Of a stretch of 39,676 bases of DNA, positions 14,824 to 21,323 are shown piece after piece; positions within the stretch are counted from its first letter, which is position 1; every line of letters starts with the position of its first letter. A program made the translations under genes and the position numbers. Under the pieces are notes generated by a model that saw nothing but the letters and a program-made list of their open reading frames with translations, made no database searches and was not told the origin of the DNA. This DNA comes from Candidatus Nomurabacteria bacterium (lineage in GTDB: Bacteria > Patescibacteria > Paceibacteria > UBA9973): the NCBI GenBank assembly GCA_023267435.1, contig JAHFNH010000006.1, positions 1 to 39,676 on the forward strand, written 5' to 3'.

Positions 14824-15226
14824 TCTTACACTTCTCACACTTACATCCAATAGGTTTGATATGTTCATCAAAGTATTCTTTTCCGTAGTCGAAGGTTAAT
14901 TCTTCACCATTTTTTATATTTTTTTTGGCCATATAAAATACTCGTCCTTGCCATATTTCTGGTTCGACATTTGGCCGGCAAGAATGGTTTACATAACGAG
15001 CAGTATTTGATCGTATTGCGCCATCGATGGTTCTTCTGGAATTTATTTCAAAAAGATATTTACTATTGCTTTTGTATTCTTCTTCTTTAGATATTGTCCT
15101 GCCGAAATATTCTATAATACAGGTTCCTTTTTTTATGTCTTCCATTGCGAAAAGTCCCAAGCCCGCACTAGAACGCTTAGCTTTTACTTTACAGTCACTT
15201 ATTTTGTACTTATCTTTTTTTATCAT
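14816..15226 (-). CDS. SET-domain protein lysine methyltransferase, 136 aa
   Basis: SET enzymes transfer methyl from S-adenosylmethionine to protein lysines. The single small domain shows the SET landmarks: SSAGLGLFAMEDIKKGTCI (about 20-38), RYVNHSCRPN (about 77-86, cofactor pocket knot), GEELTFDYG (about 106-114) and a post-SET Cys cluster CKCEKC near the C-terminus (with the SCRPN Cys, a likely zinc site). Such proteins are typical of eukaryotes and rarer in bacteria, where they occur in chlamydiae and CPR. Substrate is unknown; ribosomal or DNA-binding proteins are candidates. It overlaps the Nudix gene tail to tail. Confidence 0.88.
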   Translation of the reverse strand: MIKKDKYKISDCKVKAKRSSAGLGLFAMEDIKKGTCIIEYFGRTISKEEEYKSNSKYLFEINSRRTIDGAIRSNTARYVNHSCRPNVEPEIWQGRVFYMAKKNIKNGEELTFDYGKEYFDEHIKPIGCKCEKCKTK

Positions 15227-15314
15227 GAGTGCTTTCGATTATACATTGTTTATTAAAAATATAAAAACATTAAACCCTTTTATATTTTTTGTATTTGTGT
15301 TATTGTGAAAATAC

Positions 15315-16010
15315 ATGCCAGACAAGCAGAAAAAAAATATATGCTTCTTTATTCTTCCGGGATTCAACCCGGATTCTAATTCTGTGGGTGGTATAAAGCA
15401 GGCGCTTGAATCTCTGGGCTATCCGGCTTTTTCAGCAAATTTTTGGGGTAATAATGAAAAGAAAGATTTTTCTAAATTGACGATAGAAGAATGCAGAATT
15501 GGAATTAAAGAAGAAATAGAAAAACTTTCAAAAAATTATGAATATATTATCGGTATTGGTATAAGCCTAGGGGGAGCGCTTCTGCTTGATTATGCGAAAA
15601 ATGAAGATGGGCTTTATTGTGTGGTTAGCGTGGGCACTCCTTTTAAATTAAGATATGAACTTTCTATTAAATTTGGATTGATTATTTTACCATTATTGAG
15701 ATTGTTCTATAAATTAACAAACAGAAAATCTAAATGGGTTGCTTCTGGGAAGGTTGTGCGTTATTTAACGAGAGATTTTATTCAAGATGTCGACCGAGTA
15801 CGTACGAGAGTTTTGTTGTTACACAGTACTTTTGATTTCGTGGCAGAGCGCGAAGTTGTCGATGAATTTTTAAATATGATGTCAAGCACTGATAAGCAAG
15901 TCGTATATATAAAAGATACAGATCATGTTATCAATTATGATAGTGAGATCATTCTCCCAGCTATGTTTGATTTCTTAAGCTTACCTGGTGACAACCTAGA
16001 TGTTATTTAA
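15315..16010 (+). CDS. Alpha/beta-hydrolase fold protein, 231 aa
   Basis: A strand-turn start (NICFFILPGFNPDSN) is followed by the nucleophile elbow GIGISLGGALLLDYA (about 77-91; Ser in GxSxGG), an acid candidate in STFDFVAEREVVDE and the catalytic His in DTDHVINYD near the C-terminus. The triad is thus Ser-Asp/Glu-His. No signal peptide is seen, so it should be cytosolic. Substrate cannot be inferred. It ends one base before the minus-strand glycosyltransferase stop. Confidence 0.83.
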   Translation: MPDKQKKNICFFILPGFNPDSNSVGGIKQALESLGYPAFSANFWGNNEKKDFSKLTIEECRIGIKEEIEKLSKNYEYIIGIGISLGGALLLDYAKNEDGLYCVVSVGTPFKLRYELSIKFGLIILPLLRLFYKLTNRKSKWVASGKVVRYLTRDFIQDVDRVRTRVLLLHSTFDFVAEREVVDEFLNMMSSTDKQVVYIKDTDHVINYDSEIILPAMFDFLSLPGDNLDVI

Positions 16011-16011
16011 T

Positions 16012-16725
16012 TTATTTTTTACTCTTGGTTCTTGAGAAGAAAATTACTTTTAAAAAATGAAATAAATAAAGTACACTGATCTTGAAAGTACCTTCAGCTT
16101 TAAATCTGCGGGCAGAAGTTTTCATTGTGAATGATTTATTGAAAACAACTTCTCCTTTTTTTGAAACTCTTTTTGCTGTATCTGTGTCTTCTCCATAAAA
16201 AAGAATATCCGTATTGTATCCGCCAATTTCATTTAACACACTAGCTCTGATCATATTATTTCCTCCGATCAAGATTGCTCCACGTTTCGTAGTGTTCATT
16301 GTTTTATTTGCCCAAGAGTAAATATTTTTTTGAATAAAGAGGGAGAAACTCCTGAAGAAAGGGGAGCCATCAAAATAATCATAAGGGCCAGTGACTGCGA
16401 CAGTTTCCTTATCTTTAAAAGATTCTACTCCTTTTTTTATCCAATCTTTTTCTGGCAAGCAGTCAGCATCCATATTAGCAATAATTTCTCCAGTGGCATT
16501 CTTTCGTCCACATTCTCTCGCATATAATAGTCCCTTTTTCCCTTCATATGCCAATTTTACTGGAAAGTTTTTAGCCACTTCTTCTGTTTTATCAGTACTA
16601 GCATTATTAACGACAATAACTTCGAAATTTTTATAATCTAAGGCACAGACAGCTTTAAGTGTGTCTGCTAGATATTTTTCTTCATTATGAGCCGGTATAA
16701 CAATACTAACTTTTAGTTCTTTCAT
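16012..16725 (-). CDS. Family 2 glycosyltransferase, 237 aa
   Basis: A GT-A fold enzyme that moves a sugar from a nucleotide donor to an acceptor, probably for surface polysaccharide. It begins KVSIVIPAHNEEKYLADTL (GT2 N-terminus), has VVNNASTDKTEEVA, the DxD-type metal site in NMDADCLPE (about 90-98) and GGNNMIRASVL with FYGEDTDTAKR (ED acid motif) further on. The C-terminus is basic and hydrophobic, perhaps membrane-associated. It lies 15 nt downstream of a second GT2 gene (17430-16741) in the same orientation, so they form a pair. Confidence 0.9.
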   Translation of the reverse strand: MKELKVSIVIPAHNEEKYLADTLKAVCALDYKNFEVIVVNNASTDKTEEVAKNFPVKLAYEGKKGLLYARECGRKNATGEIIANMDADCLPEKDWIKKGVESFKDKETVAVTGPYDYFDGSPFFRSFSLFIQKNIYSWANKTMNTTKRGAILIGGNNMIRASVLNEIGGYNTDILFYGEDTDTAKRVSKKGEVVFNKSFTMKTSARRFKAEGTFKISVLYLFHFLKVIFFSRTKSKK

Positions 16726-16740
16726 ATTTTTTTTAAATAA

Positions 16741-17430
16741 TTACTTTATACGCAATTTACGCATTTTAATAAACTGATTAATGAGTTCAAAAATAGATGC
16801 TGTAGTTAAAATATTAAAGAACATAGTAATGTCTTTTTTCATTCCAGTAATTATTCCATATTTTTTTGATTTTAATGGACTACGAACATTGTCCCAAAAA
16901 ACTATTTTTATTCGGCATTTATTTTTTATTAATATTCTATTTAAAAAAGTTTCTAGACCAAAACCCGGTAGGTGAGACATTTCTTCTAGATTATTTTTAA
17001 TTAAATCTTTTTTAAAGGCCCTTTCACCAGAAAAAAAATCAAATCCAGTTATTTGATAAAATTTATCCATTGTCGGACTGATTTTTCTGACACTCATGGC
17101 GATATCTGTTTTATTTGAAATAACAGGTTCGATAAGGTTCGTAATATTTTCTGCAGTTAAACCGATAAGATCAGCATCGATGAGACAAAGAATATCACCA
17201 GTTGATTCTTTGATACCTCTGACGATAGTAGCACTTTTACCTTTATTTTTTTCATTATTAATAAGGCGAACATTTTTAAATTTCGCAACCACTTCAGCAG
17301 TATTGTCAGTCGAACAATCATTTATTACTATTACTTCGTTTATTAATGGGTGACCACAAATAACTTCGAGAACGCTTGCGATTCTAGCTCCTTCATTATA
17401 TGCTGGGATTAGGCACGAAACTTTATTCAT
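16741..17430 (-). CDS. Family 2 glycosyltransferase, dolichyl-phosphate mannose synthase-like, 229 aa
   Basis: The N-terminus VSCLIPAYNEGARIASVL, the IVRG-type loop, the donor motif INDCSTDNTAEVVAKF and LIDADLIGL (DxD) place it in GT2 next to polyprenyl-phosphate glycosyltransferases. The C-terminal stretch (about 195-220) could form one amphipathic or membrane helix, but the full DPM1-type membrane tail is absent. The likely product is a sugar-phosphate lipid for surface glycan, by family. Its start faces the DedA gene 33 bp away. TATAGT/TATAAA boxes in the shared gap could serve both directions. Confidence 0.88.
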   Translation of the reverse strand: MNKVSCLIPAYNEGARIASVLEVICGHPLINEVIVINDCSTDNTAEVVAKFKNVRLINNEKNKGKSATIVRGIKESTGDILCLIDADLIGLTAENITNLIEPVISNKTDIAMSVRKISPTMDKFYQITGFDFFSGERAFKKDLIKNNLEEMSHLPGFGLETFLNRILIKNKCRIKIVFWDNVRSPLKSKKYGIITGMKKDITMFFNILTTASIFELINQFIKMRKLRIK

Positions 17431-17463
17431 CTTATTATCTTACTATAAAAACACAAAAATCCC

Positions 17464-18030
17464 ATGTCTATTAGCTTAACAGCAATATCTTTATGGATAA
17501 TCCGTTATGGATATTTGATTATTTTACCTATTTCAATTATCGAGGGTCCGATTATTACAGTAATTGCGGCCTTTTTGGCTCATCAGGGGTATTTTAATAT
17601 TTTCATTGTGTACTTTGTGGTAGTTTTGGGTGATTTGATTGGAGATCTTTTATTTTATTTTATAGGTCATTTTGGAAAAAAACTTTCCAATACTGCCTTG
17701 GGTCGTTTTTTTGGTCTGACGGACGAACGCATAAAGAAATTGTCGGAACATTTTGATGTTCATAGCGGCAAGACTATTTTTTGGGGTAAATTAACTCATT
17801 CGATGGGATGGGCTGTTCTTCCCGCTGCGGGATTAGCAAAAATGCCAATAGGAAGATTTTTATGGTTTAATCTGCTTGGTACACTTCCGAAGTCTCTTAT
17901 TTTTTTGCTCATTGGATATTATCTGGGATATGCGTATCAAAGTATCGATTCATATATAAGCAAAATAGCGTTGGCACTTTTTATTGTTTTAGCTGCTGCG
18001 ATTTTCTTTTACTTTAAAAAGAAGAAATAG
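17464..18030 (+). CDS. DedA/VTT-family membrane protein, 188 aa
   Basis: A polytopic membrane protein of the DedA (VTT/SNARE-associated) family, whose members include undecaprenyl-phosphate or phospholipid flippases. It starts with a re-entrant-like segment (YLIILPISIIEGPIITVIAA, about 18-37) carrying the family Glu, followed by VVLGDLIGDLLFYFIGHFGK and FWGKLTHSMGWAVLPAAGLAKMP (motif quoted as FWGKLTHSMGWAVLPAAG). The C-terminal basic tail is normal. Length is typical. Together with PAP2 and DgkA genes nearby it points to lipid-carrier traffic. Confidence 0.88.
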   Translation: MSISLTAISLWIIRYGYLIILPISIIEGPIITVIAAFLAHQGYFNIFIVYFVVVLGDLIGDLLFYFIGHFGKKLSNTALGRFFGLTDERIKKLSEHFDVHSGKTIFWGKLTHSMGWAVLPAAGLAKMPIGRFLWFNLLGTLPKSLIFLLIGYYLGYAYQSIDSYISKIALALFIVLAAAIFFYFKKKK

Positions 18031-18039
18031 TGTTATAAT
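18031..18039 (+). promoter_or_regulatory. Extended -10 for the 18054 gene
   Basis: TGtTATAAT (18031-18039) lies 14 nt before the ATG at 18054, giving a predicted leader of only about 8 nt. Confidence 0.55.
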
Positions 18040-18053
18040 ATCGGTAAATATTT

Positions 18054-18692
18054 ATGGAAAATATAATCAAAGGTTACAAACTGCATTTCAAAAATAGAGG
18101 ATTTGTCATCTCTGTGGTTTTTGCTATGGCAATGCTTGTTGTTAGTTTGTTTGTAAATTTTTATGCCGGTATGTATGCGACCAATAGGGCAAGTAATGCC
18201 GTATCGGATATTATTTTGAGTAATATTAGAACTTTCGACGTTGACGGATTATTTGTTTATGGTGGATTCTCCCTTTTTATTTTTATCGTTATTCTTTGCC
18301 TCGTTAATCCAAAAAAAATTCCTTTCACTGTAAAATCAATCAGCTTATTTATTGTAATTCGTTCAATTTTTATTTCTCTCACTCATTTGGGTCCGTTTCC
18401 GACACAAGCCCTCGTCCCTGCAGAAAATATTATAAGCTATGTCAGTTTTACTGGTGACTTGTTTTTTTCAGGCCACACCGGTTTGCCATTTTTAATGGCT
18501 CTTATTTATTGGGATAATAAATTTATTCGTTATTTATTTTTTGCCTTATCTTTATTTTTTGGTGTTGTGGTTTTGCTCGGTCATTTGCATTACTCGATCG
18601 ATGTTCTTTCCGCATTTTTCATAACTTATACTATTTATCATATTTCAGAAACAATTTTTAAAAAAGATTATAAAATTTCCGTGCAAAATTAA
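18054..18692 (+). CDS. PAP2-like (sphingomyelin-synthase-type) membrane phosphatase, 212 aa
   Basis: About six membrane segments. The catalytic part holds FSGHTGLPFLMALIYW (about 141-156) and LLGHLHYSIDVLSAFF (about 178-193), which match the C2 and C3 motifs (SGHT and H-x3-D) of the PAP2_C group that includes sphingomyelin synthases. The canonical C1 motif K-x6-RP is absent, as in that group. It probably acts on a phospholipid or polyprenyl phosphate; substrate is unknown. The next gene begins 8 nt after its stop. Confidence 0.8.
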   Translation: MENIIKGYKLHFKNRGFVISVVFAMAMLVVSLFVNFYAGMYATNRASNAVSDIILSNIRTFDVDGLFVYGGFSLFIFIVILCLVNPKKIPFTVKSISLFIVIRSIFISLTHLGPFPTQALVPAENIISYVSFTGDLFFSGHTGLPFLMALIYWDNKFIRYLFFALSLFFGVVVLLGHLHYSIDVLSAFFITYTIYHISETIFKKDYKISVQN

Positions 18693-18700
18693 TATCAAAT

Positions 18701-18883
18701 ATGGGACATATACTAGAGTCAATTTTATACGCAATAGTTTTCTTGCCGACAATGCTCATTTTGGCGGGATTGAAGAAGGTTTCAGAATTTTTCCAAAAAA
18801 GGGGAGAGGCAGGTAAAGTTATCGGATTTATTGTTTATGTAATAAGTTTGCCATTTGATTTTATAATCAAGCGATTTAAATAA
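18701..18883 (+). CDS. Small membrane protein, 60 aa
   Basis: Two hydrophobic stretches (about residues 5-23 and 37-54) flank a polar Lys/Glu linker with KKVSEFFQKRGE, giving a hairpin-like membrane protein. I recognise no family. It starts 8 nt after the PAP2-like stop, in the same direction, and is likely co-transcribed. Its small size leaves some doubt, but the length, hydrophobic pattern and tight spacing fit a gene. Confidence 0.6.
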   Translation: MGHILESILYAIVFLPTMLILAGLKKVSEFFQKRGEAGKVIGFIVYVISLPFDFIIKRFK

Positions 18884-18930
18884 TCAAATAATTATAGTTA
18901 TTTTAGCAGATAGATTTTGGACGCATAAAT

Positions 18931-18939
18931 TGCTATACT
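18931..18939 (+). promoter_or_regulatory. Extended -10 upstream of dgkA
   Basis: TGcTATACT at 18931-18939 lies about 30 nt before the dgkA ATG (18970). Confidence 0.5.
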
Positions 18940-18969
18940 AGGGACTAATTTAATAATTAATATATACAT

Positions 18970-19350
18970 ATGGAATCTGTTAGAGAAAAAAAAGCTTGGG
19001 CGACAGTTATGAAAGGGAAGAGGTTTTTAGATGCCTTCAGGGGTATTCGGATTGTAGTAGCTACGACCAGCCATTTCGTTGTGCATTTATTTTTTGCAAT
19101 ACTCTCTATTGTTTTAGGTTTTTATCTAAATATTTCTGAAATGGAATGGATTGCTATAATTTTTGCGATTGGTTTTGTCATAGCTGCAGAAGCCTTCAAT
19201 ACTGCGATTGAAATAGATATAGATCTAACTTCGCCCGAATATCACCCATACGCTCGAGACACCAAAGATGTTGCTGCCGGAGCGGTACTTATTGCCACAT
19301 TCACTGCAATAATTATCGGATTGATAATTTTTATTCCTAAGGTTTTTTAG
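18970..19350 (+). CDS. dgkA: Diacylglycerol/undecaprenol kinase (DgkA family), 126 aa
   Basis: A small membrane kinase that phosphorylates diacylglycerol or, in Gram-positive-type members, undecaprenol, recycling lipid carriers. Family motifs: FRGIRIVVATTSHFVVH near the start (basic surface helix and first segment), EAFNTAIEIDIDL (about 77-89, catalytic Glu and Asn) and YARDTKDVAAGAVLIA (about 96-111). Three membrane segments follow the family layout. Length is typical. With PAP2 enzymes and RodA nearby, a role in undecaprenyl phosphate supply is plausible. Confidence 0.93.
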   Translation: MESVREKKAWATVMKGKRFLDAFRGIRIVVATTSHFVVHLFFAILSIVLGFYLNISEMEWIAIIFAIGFVIAAEAFNTAIEIDIDLTSPEYHPYARDTKDVAAGAVLIATFTAIIIGLIIFIPKVF

Positions 19351-19358
19351 TGTATAAT
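19351..19358 (+). promoter_or_regulatory. -10 element for the thiol-redox genes
   Basis: TGTATAAT (19351-19358) ends 7 nt before the ATG at 19366, so the transcript would be leaderless or nearly so. Confidence 0.5.
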
Positions 19359-19365
19359 TAAAGTT

Positions 19366-19749
19366 ATGAAACAATCAATATTATTTTTTAGTTTAGTCAC
19401 AGTTTTAGTTTTAGGCGGTATTTTTACTTTTATTTTTAAAAGTACACCCGGAAGTGTGCCAGGTAAATATGATACTTTTGCTACTTGTTTGAAAGATAAA
19501 GGTGCAACATTTTACGGCGCTTTCTGGTGCCCTCATTGTAAAGCGCAAAAAGAACTTTTTGGTCCTTCAGTAAAATTATTACCTTACGTTGAGTGTTCTA
19601 CTCCAGATGCATCAGCTCAGACACAGATTTGTAAAGATAAAAAAATAACTGGTTATCCGACTTGGGAGTTTGCTGATGGTACCCGTTCGGAAGGGGAAGT
19701 TTCACTTGAAAAATTGGCTGAGAAAACCAGTTGTGTTTTGCCTCAATAA
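19366..19749 (+). CDS. Thioredoxin-fold protein, membrane-anchored, 127 aa
   Basis: One N-terminal membrane segment (about residues 5-24) anchors an extracytoplasmic thioredoxin-like domain. The redox-active pair is WCPHC (about 54-58), and the cis-proline loop is TGYPTWEF. Three other cysteines (C42, VEC and QIC; C122 near the end) could form structural disulfides. The domain resembles the thioredoxin part of VKOR-thioredoxin fusions. It likely passes disulfides to secreted proteins and is recharged by the DsbB-like protein encoded 6 nt downstream. Confidence 0.88.
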   Translation: MKQSILFFSLVTVLVLGGIFTFIFKSTPGSVPGKYDTFATCLKDKGATFYGAFWCPHCKAQKELFGPSVKLLPYVECSTPDASAQTQICKDKKITGYPTWEFADGTRSEGEVSLEKLAEKTSCVLPQ

Positions 19750-19755
19750 TTATTT

Positions 19756-20307
19756 ATGCCAGACTGGATTCATATTTTTAATTTAACATTGGGAATACTA
19801 GCTGTAGTATTGCAGGTTATTTCTGTGGCGGTATTAATTTTGCTTATCTTTGCACCGAAAGAAAATGAAGTTGTTTTGTTTATTAAAAAACATTTCTTGT
19901 TTTTTGGTTTCTTGACGTCTCTCTTTGTTGTATTACTTTCTCTTTTTTATTCTGAATTTCTACACTATGCTCCATGTTTCTTGTGTTGGCTGCAACGTAT
20001 TTTTATGTTTCCACAGGTAATTCTTCTTGGCATAGCTTATTTTAAAGACGATCGGAAGATTGTTATTTATTCCTTTCCACTTCTTCTAATTGGTTTTTTG
20101 ATTGCCGCTTATCACGAATACATTTACATTTTTAGCGAAGGTGCTGGACCATGCGATGCTTCCGGTGTTTCTTGTGTTCATCGTTTAGTGTCCGAAATTG
20201 GCGGTTACATTTCTATTCCAATGCTTTCACTTACAAGTTTCGCAGCCTTAATGGCAATACTCCTTGTTGGTCACTATGGAGGAAGAAGTTTTAGAAATAG
20301 TTTATAA
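19756..20307 (+). CDS. DsbB/BdbC-family disulfide bond formation protein, 183 aa
   Basis: A four-helix membrane oxidase that regenerates a thioredoxin-fold partner and passes electrons to quinone. The first Cys pair is in APCFLCWLQRIFMFPQ (about 74-89; C-x2-C with the family Trp-Gln-Arg). The second pair is in GPCDASGVSCVH (about 131-142). The membrane pattern and length match BdbC/DsbB. It sits directly after the membrane-anchored thioredoxin-like gene, the natural partner, and before a DoxX gene. Confidence 0.9.
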   Translation: MPDWIHIFNLTLGILAVVLQVISVAVLILLIFAPKENEVVLFIKKHFLFFGFLTSLFVVLLSLFYSEFLHYAPCFLCWLQRIFMFPQVILLGIAYFKDDRKIVIYSFPLLLIGFLIAAYHEYIYIFSEGAGPCDASGVSCVHRLVSEIGGYISIPMLSLTSFAALMAILLVGHYGGRSFRNSL

Positions 20308-20333
20308 TTTTTATTAGCTAATTAAATTTATTT

Positions 20334-20900
20334 ATGGATATACAATCTTGTACTATTGAAGAATCTCCAATTACTCACTTTTTATTTTCGAATCCAAAAA
20401 TGGCTTGGTTTTGGCTTATTGTTCGTGTTTATGTAGGCTGGTCATGGCTGGAAGCGGGCTGGGGTAAATTAGGCAGTCCTATGTGGACAGGTGATCAAGC
20501 AGGCGGAGCGTTGAGCGGCTTTATTCAAGGAGCTTTACAAAAGACAGCTGGTGCTCATCCAGATGTTCAAGGTTGGTATGCTTCATTTTTACAAAATGTC
20601 GTGCTTCCTCATGCTAGCTTTTGGTCACACTTGGTTACATATGGAGAAATATTAGTTGGTGTCGCTTTAATACTAGGTATTTTTACAGGTATCGCTTCTT
20701 TCTTTGGTTTATTTATGAATTTCAGTTATCTTTTAGCTGGTACAGTAAGTACTAATCCCATCTTATTTATCTTGGGCTTAGGTCTAGTTATGGCTTGGAG
20801 AATTGCCGGACAATTTGGCCTCGATTATTTTGTTTTGCCATGCGTGGGTACTCCTTGGTTTAAGGGAAGTCTTTTTAAGAAAAAAGAATCGACAGCTTAA
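20334..20900 (+). CDS. DoxX/DoxD-family membrane protein, 188 aa
   Basis: Four main membrane segments with the DoxX signature RVYVGWSWLEAGWGKLGSP (about 30-48), HPDVQGWYASFLQ loop, YGEILVGVALILGIFTG (about 103-119) and NFSYLLAGTVSTNP. In the DoxD branch these proteins are quinone-linked subunits of a thiosulfate oxidoreductase; many others are uncharacterised. In this block, next to the Dsb pair and copper genes, a role in thiol or redox stress is reasonable but inferred. A 26-nt gap separates it from dsbB. Confidence 0.85.
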   Translation: MDIQSCTIEESPITHFLFSNPKMAWFWLIVRVYVGWSWLEAGWGKLGSPMWTGDQAGGALSGFIQGALQKTAGAHPDVQGWYASFLQNVVLPHASFWSHLVTYGEILVGVALILGIFTGIASFFGLFMNFSYLLAGTVSTNPILFILGLGLVMAWRIAGQFGLDYFVLPCVGTPWFKGSLFKKKESTA

Positions 20901-20927
20901 CAATTTCTCAATAAAAAAGTTATTCAC

Positions 20928-20956
20928 TTGACTGATACCCCCAGGGGGTATATACT
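20928..20956 (+). promoter_or_regulatory. csoR promoter with CsoR operator in the spacer
   Basis: TTGACT (20928-20933), exactly 17 bp of spacer, TATACT (20951-20956), then 6 nt to the ATG at 20963. The spacer holds the perfect palindrome ATACCCCCAGGGGGTAT (20935-20951, overlapping the -10 by one base), which matches the known CsoR operator type (TACCCC...GGGGTA). A repressor bound there would block RNA polymerase. The mRNA would be leaderless. Confidence 0.85.
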
Positions 20957-20962
20957 TGGCGT

Positions 20963-21226
20963 ATGCAAAATAACAAGCAAAAACTCGTACGCAGATTAAA
21001 AATTATTGAAGGGCAGGTGAGGGGATTGATAAATATGATCGAAGACGGAAAATATTGCATTGATATTATTACTCAGACTTCTGCTATTAAACAAGGTCTT
21101 TCAGGAGTAGAAGATTCTCTTTTAGAAGATCATCTGGGATGTTGCGCTGTGAATCAAATAAAAAAAGGTCAGACTGAAAAAGCAATAAAAGAAATATTAA
21201 AAGTTTATCAGCTAAAAAGAAAGTAA
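20963..21226 (+). CDS. csoR: CsoR-family copper-sensing transcriptional repressor, 87 aa
   Basis: A helical DNA-binding repressor released from its operator when it binds Cu(I). The three copper ligands are present: C32 in KYCIDIITQ, then H57 and C61 in DHLGCCAV (H-x3-C), matching the Cys-His-Cys set of CsoR. The N-terminal RRLKIIEGQVRGL is the family DNA-facing helix. Length is typical. It autoregulates through the operator just upstream. copA follows after 97 bp without a promoter I could identify, so read-through is likely. Confidence 0.93.
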   Translation: MQNNKQKLVRRLKIIEGQVRGLINMIEDGKYCIDIITQTSAIKQGLSGVEDSLLEDHLGCCAVNQIKKGQTEKAIKEILKVYQLKRK

Positions 21227-21323
21227 TTATAAATATTTTATATATTTAAAGATTTAAAAATTCTGAAGTTCTCAGCTCGACAGCTTCGAAACCCCCTTTA
21301 AAAACATAAAATATTAAAAATTT

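Noticed and set aside
20935..20951. Simple terminator hairpin after DoxX
   Set aside because: The palindrome has no T-run and sits between good -35 and -10 boxes, and it matches the CsoR operator.
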